From NCBI GenBank assembly GCA_963668245.2, contig OY764195.2:1-64000 (forward strand): DNA of 64,000 nucleotides, read 5' to 3'. Below the pieces are notes generated by a model. The model saw nothing but the letters and a program-made list of their open reading frames with translations. It did not search any database and was not told the DNA's origin. The translations under genes and the position numbers were made by a program. This DNA is from Anoxybacterium sp963668245. Its GTDB lineage: Bacteria; Bacillota; Clostridia; Peptostreptococcales; Anaerovoracaceae. This document shows, one piece after another, positions 41,042 to 49,031 of the stretch. Each line of letters opens with the position of its first letter. Position 1 is the first letter of the stretch.

Positions 41042-41702
41042 ATGGATACCGCACCTTTCCATCTTTTTCTTCCAGCTCAAGAACCGATTGAGCCATCACT
41101 TCCAACATTGACATATACTCTTTATACCAACCACGTCTTACAGTAGAAATCACAGTGGCCACAGCTGCTACGGTTAAACCTGCCACAGTCGTATCAAAAG
41201 CAGTCAGTAAGGAAGTTGATAACGTATAGGTATCTCCTTGACCAAGTGCGATAATACCTGGTCCCAATGGAATCAGCGTTCCCAACAACCCAAAAATCGG
41301 TCCAAGCCGTGCAAGAAGCTCTGAGTATTTCACGATACGGTCATATCGTGCTTGTTCCTGTTCCACTAGCCGTACTGCTAACGCTTCTCTCATCACAGAA
41401 GAAAAATTGGGATGTCTTGTCAATTCCAGCAAAACTTCCTTTTGCCGTTTTAAAAGTCCACTTTCCGAGATTGAAAGGACAGGATTCCCGTCCTTCTGAT
41501 TCATTTGGTCTAGCAACCGACTCAAATGTACCTTTAGATGCCGTCGTTCCGTTACCATTTCCCCTATCATCCATCCCAATAGCATGACAACACAAAGTAC
41601 AAAGCCAATCAAAATAATGATAACCGGGATTTGTAATGCGCTGGCATAGATTCTCAAAATATCGCTAATATGAAATGTTGCTTCTGTAGTTTGATCTGTC
41701 AT
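41028..41702 (-). CDS. MotA/TolQ/ExbB-family proton channel protein
   Basis: 224 residues with three hydrophobic segments: one near residues 20-45 (IPVIIILIGFVLCVVMLLGW) and two in the C-terminal half. The family signature is clear: LLARLGPIFGLLGTLIPLGP, GIIALGQGD, then TAFDTTVAGLTVAAVATVIS. These proteins form proton-driven channels with ExbD/TolR/MotB-type partners. In Gram-negatives ExbB energises TonB and outer-membrane transport. This operon has no TonB receptor and the organism looks Gram-positive, so the target is more likely the SLH surface proteins or the FecBCD importer. GAGGAT precedes the ATG. Confidence 0.9.
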   Translation of the reverse strand: MTDQTTEATFHISDILRIYASALQIPVIIILIGFVLCVVMLLGWMIGEMVTERRHLKVHLSRLLDQMNQKDGNPVLSISESGLLKRQKEVLLELTRHPNFSSVMREALAVRLVEQEQARYDRIVKYSELLARLGPIFGLLGTLIPLGPGIIALGQGDTYTLSTSLLTAFDTTVAGLTVAAVATVISTVRRGWYKEYMSMLEVMAQSVLELEEKDGKVRYPYEAV

Positions 41703-41716
41703 TTTCTTATCCTCTT

Positions 41717-42994
41717 CTATCTATCTTTGAGCGCTGTCCGAAAACGAGCGATCCCATAATAAAACCCAATCAAAAATAAAAGTATCAATGTGCCTGCCAA
41801 TTGCATTACGACTTTGGGTTGTTTTTTCAACAACAACTTTAACTGTCTTGCGTCAGAACCCATTTCTACATTACTGATTTGTTTTTCCTTGGAGATCAAG
41901 TCTCTTTTCCCGCTTCCTTGCTCTAAAACTTTTTGCACCCATTGTGCGTATTCTGCTTTTGCCATGAGGCCACTTGACAGTTCATAGACCTTCCCTGTTT
42001 CGCTCCCTTCATCTTGTTGATTGGAGGACCCTTCCAGTACCATCTCACCTCCCTCTATCTGTACTGGAATCGAAACCTCGGTATTCCCAAATGTCACAGT
42101 AATTTCAGCATGACCTGCCTTTTTTCCGAGAAGCTTCCCGTTTGAATCAACAGATAAAATAGATTCGTCGCTGCTAGACCACTTAAGGTGCTGGGCAACA
42201 AACTGATTCAGCAAGGCGTCCTCCGCTTCTACATCAATCTTCACTTGAAAATCACTTCCCACCTTCAGGCTCAGGTTCGTTTCCTCAGGAGACAGAATCG
42301 GTGTTCCGGCAAAGGTGACATAAACCATATATACGTATTTTGCTGCAGAGCTTGTGTTTGCTTCCGATGGGTCAGATTGACCAAAAAACAAGTGAAATCG
42401 ACTAGATGAGCCAAACATTGTTTTATTATAATACTTTTGAAATTCACTCCCTACTGCATCCCATTCTGTGTAATCCTCCAAAGCAAGCATCGCCTCCACT
42501 CTAGTGGCACCCTCCCACAGATCATTTCCATTCCAAGCATATAATGCTCCCGTATCTTCTCTTGCTCCCAAATTGGGAAAATAGTATCTAGGCATATCCA
42601 AAAGTGAGTATTTTGTGAAGGAGCGATATGCGCCAACAGTCTGATCCTTTGTAAAAAAATCTAACCGTGAAATAGAATTCAAATCAATCCCTGCATATTC
42701 CATTAGTTCTCTTACCGTAAACCCTCGCGCTGCTGCCAAATAAGTCCTTTTTCCGTTATAATAGCTGTATACGGCGGTTCTGGTATTGAGTGCTCCACCA
42801 AATTGATCATCCAAGTCAGACCAGTGATATGTGGTTTTTTCTACGTAATCATCCTCATCCCAACCAAAATATCCCACATAGACTCCAATGGTATCTGTCA
42901 CACTATCCCCATACACCACCTGCATCGGTATCAATCCAAAAATGCATACAATTCCAATGATCAAAACCCCTCTCAGTAAGGCTCCTTTTTTCAT
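41717..42994 (-). CDS. Membrane-anchored surface protein of the FecBCD/ExbB-like operon
   Basis: 425 residues: a signal peptide (LLRGVLIIGIVCIFGLIPMQ), an exported domain (about 35-235), a Big2-like immunoglobulin domain (about 245-330: SLKVGSDFQVKI, SSSDESILSVDSNGKLLGKK), a polar linker, and one C-terminal membrane helix (VVMQLAGTLILLFLIGFYYG) with a basic tail. The exported domain (FTVRELMEYAGIDLNSISRL, FHLFFGQSDPSEANTSSAAK) resembles modules inside the SLH protein at 30944-36380, suggesting a common ligand or partner. It overlaps the binding-protein gene by four bases and precedes the ExbB-like gene by 14. Function unknown. Confidence 0.75.
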   Translation of the reverse strand: MKKGALLRGVLIIGIVCIFGLIPMQVVYGDSVTDTIGVYVGYFGWDEDDYVEKTTYHWSDLDDQFGGALNTRTAVYSYYNGKRTYLAAARGFTVRELMEYAGIDLNSISRLDFFTKDQTVGAYRSFTKYSLLDMPRYYFPNLGAREDTGALYAWNGNDLWEGATRVEAMLALEDYTEWDAVGSEFQKYYNKTMFGSSSRFHLFFGQSDPSEANTSSAAKYVYMVYVTFAGTPILSPEETNLSLKVGSDFQVKIDVEAEDALLNQFVAQHLKWSSSDESILSVDSNGKLLGKKAGHAEITVTFGNTEVSIPVQIEGGEMVLEGSSNQQDEGSETGKVYELSSGLMAKAEYAQWVQKVLEQGSGKRDLISKEKQISNVEMGSDARQLKLLLKKQPKVVMQLAGTLILLFLIGFYYGIARFRTALKDR

Positions 42995-44094
42995 TGAATC
43001 TCACCTTGTCTCATTCTCTTCTCCGTAGAATTGTACAGCAACGATTCTGCTTCTTCCGATGACATGTCATAGTTCCAAAAAAGCTTATAGATTTCTTTTG
43101 TTTTATCCTCCATATCATAGGAATACAGGTCTGGATAAATTAAGTTTCCCATCCAATAGATTCCTAAAATCATATTCATAGAGGGTGGATTTGACATCCA
43201 GTTGTATGGTAACCCAGGGATTTCATAATAACGATCTTGCTGTACTGCATGTAAGCGAGACCAGACTGGTTCATTTCCCACCTTTTCATAGACACTTCCC
43301 GTTGTGAAGAGAATGATATCTGGATCAAAAAGGTAGAGTTGTTCCATGCTGATGGTATTGCCTCCTCCTTTATTACTGATGTCGCTAACAACTATCGCGT
43401 TTTTCACACCAATCAGATCCAATACTTGTGACTGCACCGAACCTTCCGCATTGGTATTTAATCCTGAAGTCCCTGTGGCATACATGACTGATATGGGCTC
43501 TTGATTCCTTATTTTCTCTTTATTCAACATTGCCATAGCTATAGTATGATCCATGAAGGTTGCAATATCTTCTCCTCGCCTAGTTTTCCCCGATAAAAGT
43601 TTCCCAAGTTGTCGATAGGCTTCGGCCATATGAGCCAAATCTCCTTGTATAAATATCGTAGGAATCCCTGTTTGTTTTTGCAATTGATCCATATCCTTGT
43701 CAATGCCTTCCTTGGCATCACCCAAATCAATAATCACTTGTGGATTTGCATTGAGGAGTGCTTCTAAGTTTATCGTGCTTTTACTTCCATATAGTTGACC
43801 CGTAGTAGGCAACTTCATTAAATTTTGCGGTAAGTACTGATATTGGCTGCTTGAAGGACTATTACTTACAGACACCATATATTCTGGTGCGATGGTTGCC
43901 AGAATCATTGTAGCAACTGCACCACTCGGTGCGATTCTTGTTATTTCAGACGGTATCTGCACCTGTCGGCCAGAAGAATCTGTAAATAAAAAAGTCTCTC
44001 CCGTTTGTACCGAGTATGCTTGAGCCCCGCATCCGCTCAGCATGCTGAGCAAAAGAATGATGATGAATACAATAGACACACTTTTTTGTTTCAT
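42991..44094 (-). CDS. FecB/TroA-like ABC transporter substrate-binding lipoprotein
   Basis: 367 residues. A lipoprotein signal with lipobox LSGC (IIILLLSMLSGCGAQAYSV) is followed by a helical-backbone periplasmic-binding fold: ITRIAPSGAVATMILATIAP, LEALLNANPQVIIDLGDAKE, LYLFDPDIILFTTGSVYE. This class binds siderophores, haem, cobalamin or metal chelates. It lacks an obvious metal-histidine set, favouring a chelate ligand. It lies between the ATPase gene (24 bases) and the anchored surface protein (overlap of 4). Confidence 0.9.
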   Translation of the reverse strand: MKQKSVSIVFIIILLLSMLSGCGAQAYSVQTGETFLFTDSSGRQVQIPSEITRIAPSGAVATMILATIAPEYMVSVSNSPSSSQYQYLPQNLMKLPTTGQLYGSKSTINLEALLNANPQVIIDLGDAKEGIDKDMDQLQKQTGIPTIFIQGDLAHMAEAYRQLGKLLSGKTRRGEDIATFMDHTIAMAMLNKEKIRNQEPISVMYATGTSGLNTNAEGSVQSQVLDLIGVKNAIVVSDISNKGGGNTISMEQLYLFDPDIILFTTGSVYEKVGNEPVWSRLHAVQQDRYYEIPGLPYNWMSNPPSMNMILGIYWMGNLIYPDLYSYDMEDKTKEIYKLFWNYDMSSEEAESLLYNSTEKRMRQGEIQ

Positions 44095-44118
44095 TTTAGT
44101 TGTTTCCTTTTCATTTTG

Positions 44119-44922
44119 TTAATCTGGTTGCCTTTCTGCCCTCATGTTTTCAAATGGCAATGAGATATAATATTCCTGCTCTCCTGCAGTCATCGTTCCA
44201 ACGTAAACGGGAATACCATAGAGATCCGAAAGCACATCTCCTGTCAGCACTTCTTTGGGTTCTCCCTCTGTCAGTATTTTACCTCCCTTCAATCCAATTA
44301 CTTTGCTCGCATAATGAAAAGCTTGATTCGGTTCATGGGTTGAAAAAATAATTGTATATCCATTTTTTCCCAGTTGACGAATTTGATTCATTACTCTTGA
44401 ACGATTTCCGTAATCTAAATTTGCTGTTGGTTCGTCCATTATCAATACCTTTGCATCTTGTATTAACGCGCGAGCAAGCAGTGTAAGCTGTCTTTCACCA
44501 CCACTAATTTTTCCGCTTCCCCGATGACACAAATGTGATATCCCAAGTTCTTCTAAAATGCTTATGGCTTTTTCATAATGATTCTTCTGGGGGCCTTTCA
44601 TCATAGGCAATTGGTTCATTACCCCCATGAGAACTGTATCCAGTACAGTATAGTTGAATATTGGTTCTGCAAATTGTGGAATATATGCAATCTCCTTTGC
44701 CGCATCAGTTCTGCTCAAAGAAGTGATATCTTTTTCTCCAATCAAAACCGTACCGCATTGAGGTTTTAAAAATCCTAAAATGCTGCGGAACAAAGTGCTT
44801 TTCCCGACTCCATTGGGACCTAACACAGCAATGCAGTCTCCTGCTTTTCCTTGAAAACTAATATGATCTAAAACCAAATTGGTACCATATGACACAGATA
44901 ATTTGTCAATCTCAATGGTCAC
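44119..44922 (-). CDS. FepC-type ABC transporter ATP-binding protein
   Basis: 267 residues with Walker A GPNGVGKST, Q-loop IPQFAEPIF, signature SGGERQL, Walker B VLIMDEPTANLDYG and the switch histidine in IFSTHEPNQA. It powers the FecCD-like permease encoded just upstream, whose gene it overlaps by 11 bases. Cytoplasmic face of the membrane. Confidence 0.95.
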   Translation of the reverse strand: MTIEIDKLSVSYGTNLVLDHISFQGKAGDCIAVLGPNGVGKSTLFRSILGFLKPQCGTVLIGEKDITSLSRTDAAKEIAYIPQFAEPIFNYTVLDTVLMGVMNQLPMMKGPQKNHYEKAISILEELGISHLCHRGSGKISGGERQLTLLARALIQDAKVLIMDEPTANLDYGNRSRVMNQIRQLGKNGYTIIFSTHEPNQAFHYASKVIGLKGGKILTEGEPKEVLTGDVLSDLYGIPVYVGTMTAGEQEYYISLPFENMRAERQPD

Positions 44923-45994
44923 GATCTTCGCCTCCCGTTAAAATAAGATAAATGAAAACAGGTGCACCAACAAAAGAAGTTAAAATCCCCAGAGGAATTT
45001 CACTTGTCATTGCCGTACGAGCAATATTGTCTACGAGTATCAAAAAAGCGGCCCCCATCAGCGCAGAAGCCGGAATCAGTCTGCGGTAATCATATCCAAA
45101 GATCAACCTACAAAAATGAGGAATCACAAGTCCCACCCATCCAATCATTCCGCTTACAGCTACACTAGCAGAGGTCATCAATGTGGCACAAAAGATTACT
45201 AGAAGGCGAAGCCTTCCTGTATTCAGTCCAATGCTTTTTGCTTCGTCCTCACCAACCGTCAATAAATTGATACGCCATCTAAACAGAAATAATGGCAAAA
45301 TTCCAATGATAATCGGGATTACCGCAAAAGGTAAATCCGACTGTTTAATAGAGGATAAAGATCCCATCAACCAATACGTTATGGCAGGTAATTGATCCTC
45401 TGTATCCGCCACTAGCTTGACAAAGGAGGTTCCTGCTGAGAAGAGAGAGCTAATCATCACACCACCTAGCACCAATGCCAAGGTTGGATTTAATCGACTA
45501 AGCTGACTTATGACATAAGCAAGAATTACCGCAGTTAGACCAAAAGCAAAGGCAGTTGCCATAATTCCAAAATATCCAAACCCAAGCAAGATGGATAACG
45601 CTGCGCCAAAGCCTGCCCCTGTTGATGCACCTAATATATCCGGGGAAACCATGGGATTTCGAAACATCCCCTGATACGATACTCCTGCTGTTGCAAGTGC
45701 TGCTCCTACCAAAGCAGCCATAATAATCCGTGGCATTCGAATTAGCAAAATCACAATGCCATTGTTGCTGGACAAAGTGGCTTGTTGCAATCCATCGCTT
45801 ATAAAACCAGGAAGTAGAATCAAATCCATTGAGCTGGATACGTTTGTCACTCCATCGCGAAACACACCATACAAGTCTGCTATCAATTGTCCGAAATCAA
45901 CTGCATAACGACCGAAGAAAAACGAAGTACAAAAAACCGTGACAAATAATATCCCCAGCATGGTCATGCGGAGCCTATATTTTTTCTCTATCAT
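44912..45994 (-). CDS. FecCD-family ABC transporter permease
   Basis: A 360-residue permease with about ten hydrophobic segments. Family motifs: IRMPRIIMAALVGAALATAG-VSYQGMFRNPMVSPDILGAS (split here), LALVLGGVMIS, the MGSL motif and GMIGWVGLVIPHFCRLIFGY. This is the BtuC/FhuB type of iron-chelate, haem or cobalamin importer. First gene of an operon that continues through ATPase, binding lipoprotein, surface protein, ExbB-like, DUF2149-like and two SLH genes. No riboswitch is visible in its short upstream region. Confidence 0.94.
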   Translation of the reverse strand: MIEKKYRLRMTMLGILFVTVFCTSFFFGRYAVDFGQLIADLYGVFRDGVTNVSSSMDLILLPGFISDGLQQATLSSNNGIVILLIRMPRIIMAALVGAALATAGVSYQGMFRNPMVSPDILGASTGAGFGAALSILLGFGYFGIMATAFAFGLTAVILAYVISQLSRLNPTLALVLGGVMISSLFSAGTSFVKLVADTEDQLPAITYWLMGSLSSIKQSDLPFAVIPIIIGILPLFLFRWRINLLTVGEDEAKSIGLNTGRLRLLVIFCATLMTSASVAVSGMIGWVGLVIPHFCRLIFGYDYRRLIPASALMGAAFLILVDNIARTAMTSEIPLGILTSFVGAPVFIYLILTGGEDRDH

Positions 45995-46111
45995 CTTATG
46001 CTCATCCTTATTGTTATATTTAGTTTGTTATTATTCATTTTTATTGAATTTCATTTGATTAAATTAGAGCCTTACGGGTATGATAATATATGATTTGCGT
46101 AAAATAAAATA

Positions 46112-46123
46112 TTGGCACGCCAA
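46112..46123. promoter_or_regulatory. TTGGC-GCCAA palindrome upstream of the FecCD operon
   Basis: TTGGCACGCCAA has 5-bp arms around two bases, about 118 bases before the permease start and next to the upstream gene's terminator. Candidate operator; no known consensus assigned. Confidence 0.35.
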
Positions 46124-46130
46124 CATTTTC

Positions 46131-46176
46131 AAAAAAAAAGAATACCTGCTTCCAGAAGCAGATATTCTTTTTTTTG
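46131..46176. terminator. Terminator after the SLH 5'-nucleotidase gene
   Basis: Long stem AAAAGAATACCTGCTTCC/GGAAGCAGATATTCTTTTTTT-type pairing with runs of A and T on both sides. Confidence 0.88.
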
Positions 46177-46280
46177 ATATAAGAAAGATTGCTGATGTTT
46201 GTCGGAAATATTGCTAAAGGCGATACTGACGAAATATCAAAGTAATCACCTGAACCATTATCTCCCTTGAGAATGCAAAG

Positions 46281-48518
46281 CTATTGGTTGATGAAATATC
46301 GCATCAACATCGTTGCAACCTCTCCACGCGTCGCATTCCCTTGTGGATTTAGATTTCCCTTGGCATCCCCTGTGATAATTCCTTCCTCTACTGCCCATCC
46401 CATTGCGTCGTTAGCCCAGCTTGATACTTGATCTTGGTCAGGAAATTGTGATAAAACTCCCACGGTTTGGTCTGGCGTAGCATATCGATAAAGCATCACT
46501 GCGAACTCTTCTCTTGTCATTAAATTATTTGGCATAAACTGATTGCCCGTTCCTGATGCAATGCCATTTTCCGATGCCCACGCGATTGCATTCGCATAAT
46601 ACTTTTCTTTTGATACATCATCAAATTTCAGAGTTCCACTTTCTGGTTCCCCTTCCATTCGGTAAAGAACCGTTACAAGCATTCCTCTTGTCATAGAATT
46701 GTTTGGAGAAAACAAGGTAGTTGATGCGCCTGAGAATAACCCTCTTTCCACAACAAAGTCTACCGCTTCCATAGCCCAATGACTGGAAGTGTCTGAAAAA
46801 TGATTGATTACAATTCGCCCCTGCCCATACGGGTCATCATAATCCGTATCAACAATACCCTTTAGATTGTGCTGAATATAGTTGATTAGAATTTGATTGT
46901 CTAATAAAACCGGCTGAACTACAAGCTCATTATCTTGAAACATATTGATTCCGTCGCCACCAGAAAGAAGCATGTAATTGTGTGATGCCAAGGTATAGGT
47001 CTTTTGCAAGTCGATCGGAACTCCACCAACCAAAACATCACTCACCCTTCTTGTTCCATCTACTGATACAAAGTTTTTCTTCTCATCAACAACAACAGAA
47101 GATGCGATAGATTCATCAATGGTATAAGTTAATCCAGAAACTTGTAAGAATCCACCATTCTCCTCTGGAGCCATTCTGGCTCCCATTTCTAGTGCATCAA
47201 TAATTTCTTGGCCAGTTGCTGATACAACACAACCTACGTTGTTAAACGGGTGCACTGCAATGACTTGTCCAAAGCTAATCTCACCATCATCTATGTTGGC
47301 TCTGACACCACCCCCATTTACAAATGCAATATCCGCTGGTCCAGCCTCTACTCCACTTTTTCCATTTCCTAAAATATGTCGATAGGCATCCGCACATAAA
47401 TCACCCAGGTTTGTTTCGGCCCTCCGAACCATTCTATTCGCTGTATCTGGGTTTAATATCGTCAAAACAACATCTGTTTTCCCTACTGTTTGTGCTAAAT
47501 CATCTGCAAAGTCTGCTTCAATATTGTTGATAAATTTTATGTTGGCAGAATTCTGTTTTTCATATCCAGAAATCAATTGAGTATCAATCGATCCGTCCAC
47601 ATGAATCGTCATTTGACCAATATTTGCTAGCTTAGTGCCTGTCTGTGTCAATATCACATCATCCCCATTTTTGTTTGTAGCGATTTGTCCGGATACTGTA
47701 CTATGTGAATGTCCATCGATAAATGCGTCAATCCCAGTTGTGTTTTGAATAACATCTAATGAACGCCACGGACTTGATTGGACGTCAATTCCCAAGTGTC
47801 CCACTGCTACTACATAATCAGCTCCATTTTTAATTGCTTGATTGACCGCATTTTGAACCATATCATATAATTCTTGTCCTTGGTTCCCTTCTCCAAAACC
47901 GTAAATATAGTTCCCGTTATCGTCTTGGAAGTAGGATGGTGTAGACTTTGTAAACGATTCAGGTGTGGTAATTCCCACATAAGCAACTTTTTTTTCGATA
48001 TCCCCTGAGCCGTAAGTAACGATCTGATATGGAGCGTAGACAAGATTTCCCTTTGAAAGATTAAAAAAATTGCTAGATACTACTTTTGCATCCATATCCG
48101 ACATCAATTCTTGCATACGATCCATTCCGTAATCAAACTCGTGATTTCCTGGTACAAAAATATCATATCCAACTTGATTCATAATATCCACAAGGTACTG
48201 ACCTTGAGACAGTGTACCAATGGCATCACCTTGCAGCGCATCTCCAGCATCTACCAGCGTAACGTAATTGGAACCCACCAAGCTTTCCATTTCCTCTTTA
48301 TATGCAGCTACGCTAGCATAGCCCATATTCGTGATCACTCCATCCTTATTTACTTGATCTACCGCACAATGAACATCATTCGTATATAAAACTACAATAT
48401 CGCCAGTCTTAGGAGTTCCCGCTTCCGCACCATAAGCAATAATATTACCCGGTATCCATCCAAAAGCCATTACTAAAGCTAACGTCCAAACGATTACAGA
48501 TTGTTTCATGATTTTCAT
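46281..48518 (-). CDS. SLH-anchored 5'-nucleotidase / metallophosphatase
   Basis: 745 residues from the ATG at 48518, which has GGAGGT upstream (the frame is open to 48557). Signal peptide (VIVWTLALVMAFGWIPGNII). A calcineurin-like domain follows with VVLYTNDVHCA, DAGDALQGDAIG, VPGNHEFDYG, VAVGHLGIDV and DGHSHS. Then a 5'-nucleotidase C-terminal domain (FVNGGGVRANIDDGEISFG, SGGDGINMF) and three SLH domains (from SHWAMEAVDFVVERGLFSG). Surface enzyme that strips phosphate from nucleotides or related phosphoesters for salvage. It is its own transcription unit, upstream of and co-directional with the FecBCD-SLH operon. Confidence 0.93.
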   Translation of the reverse strand: MKIMKQSVIVWTLALVMAFGWIPGNIIAYGAEAGTPKTGDIVVLYTNDVHCAVDQVNKDGVITNMGYASVAAYKEEMESLVGSNYVTLVDAGDALQGDAIGTLSQGQYLVDIMNQVGYDIFVPGNHEFDYGMDRMQELMSDMDAKVVSSNFFNLSKGNLVYAPYQIVTYGSGDIEKKVAYVGITTPESFTKSTPSYFQDDNGNYIYGFGEGNQGQELYDMVQNAVNQAIKNGADYVVAVGHLGIDVQSSPWRSLDVIQNTTGIDAFIDGHSHSTVSGQIATNKNGDDVILTQTGTKLANIGQMTIHVDGSIDTQLISGYEKQNSANIKFINNIEADFADDLAQTVGKTDVVLTILNPDTANRMVRRAETNLGDLCADAYRHILGNGKSGVEAGPADIAFVNGGGVRANIDDGEISFGQVIAVHPFNNVGCVVSATGQEIIDALEMGARMAPEENGGFLQVSGLTYTIDESIASSVVVDEKKNFVSVDGTRRVSDVLVGGVPIDLQKTYTLASHNYMLLSGGDGINMFQDNELVVQPVLLDNQILINYIQHNLKGIVDTDYDDPYGQGRIVINHFSDTSSHWAMEAVDFVVERGLFSGASTTLFSPNNSMTRGMLVTVLYRMEGEPESGTLKFDDVSKEKYYANAIAWASENGIASGTGNQFMPNNLMTREEFAVMLYRYATPDQTVGVLSQFPDQDQVSSWANDAMGWAVEEGIITGDAKGNLNPQGNATRGEVATMLMRYFINQ

Positions 48519-48569
48519 AGATACAATACCTCCATCCAAAATGAAATGCCTTTGCATTTAACGTATGAA

Positions 48570-48615
48570 GTATGAGAGCCTACAGGATGTCTCCGATAGC
48601 TTGACGTTCTCATAC
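48570..48615 (-). promoter_or_regulatory. Hairpin at the 5' end of the 5'-nucleotidase leader
   Basis: GTATGAGA (48570-48577) pairs with TCTCATAC (48608-48615); AGC/GCT can extend the pairing inside. It starts less than 10 bases from the predicted transcription start. I do not recognise a known riboswitch. Confidence 0.45.
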
Positions 48616-48630
48616 TATGATTTATAAAAC

Positions 48631-48639
48631 ATTATATCA
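48631..48639 (-). promoter_or_regulatory. Extended -10 promoter for the 5'-nucleotidase gene
   Basis: Minus-strand TGATATAAT (TGn plus TATAAT), about 115 bases before the start codon. Confidence 0.5.
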
Positions 48640-48741
48640 TCCAGCAGATTCAATTAAATACCTTCCCTTGTTAATTTTAGGTAAATTTCTATTGATATTT
48701 CTTGGTTTTACGATTCCCTACACATTTCTGTTGAAATATTG

Positions 48742-48770
48742 TTGCATTTTTATCAAACTTGTATTAAACT
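48742..48770 (+). promoter_or_regulatory. Promoter for the glycine riboswitch transcript
   Basis: -35 TTGCAT (48742-48747), 17-base spacer, -10 TAAACT (48765-48770), about 30 bases before the aptamer. Confidence 0.5.
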
Positions 48771-48803
48771 ATCTTTCGTGAATTATTAAAATAATGAGAA
48801 ACT

Positions 48804-48890
48804 AACTCTGGAGAGTCTTGCAGCTTGCAAGCGCCGAAGGTGTAATCAGCTGAATTTCAGCTGCCTATCTCTCAGGCAAAAGGACAGAGC
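48804..48890 (+). ncRNA. Glycine riboswitch (single aptamer)
   Basis: The sequence has the conserved order GGAGAGTCTTGCAGC (48810 on), GCGCCGAAGGTGTAA (about 48831-48845), then CTATCTCTCAGGCAAAAGGA (about 48865-48884) and CAGAGC closing the outer stem with CTCTG. This is the gcvT-type glycine aptamer. Only one aptamer is visible instead of the common tandem pair. It controls the AGCS transporter 140 bases downstream, with a terminator at 48917-48947 between them. Confidence 0.92.
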
Positions 48891-48916
48891 ATGTGTATGC
48901 TTATGTTTTACTCTTT

Positions 48917-48947
48917 AGAGGGCTGATTTTGTATCAGCTCTTTTTTT
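48917..48947 (+). terminator. Intrinsic terminator in the glycine riboswitch expression platform
   Basis: Stem AGAGGGCTGAT/ATCAGCTCT followed by TTTTTTT, placed between aptamer and gene as in transcription-controlling riboswitches. Glycine binding would be expected to prevent or favour this hairpin; which way is not resolved here. Confidence 0.8.
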
Positions 48948-49031
48948 CGTGCAAAATTAAGAAGTCAAGCTTAAAACGCGAAAAGTAGCATTCCAAAGGA
49001 TGCTTTCTCATCAAAGAGGAGGATGTGACAA

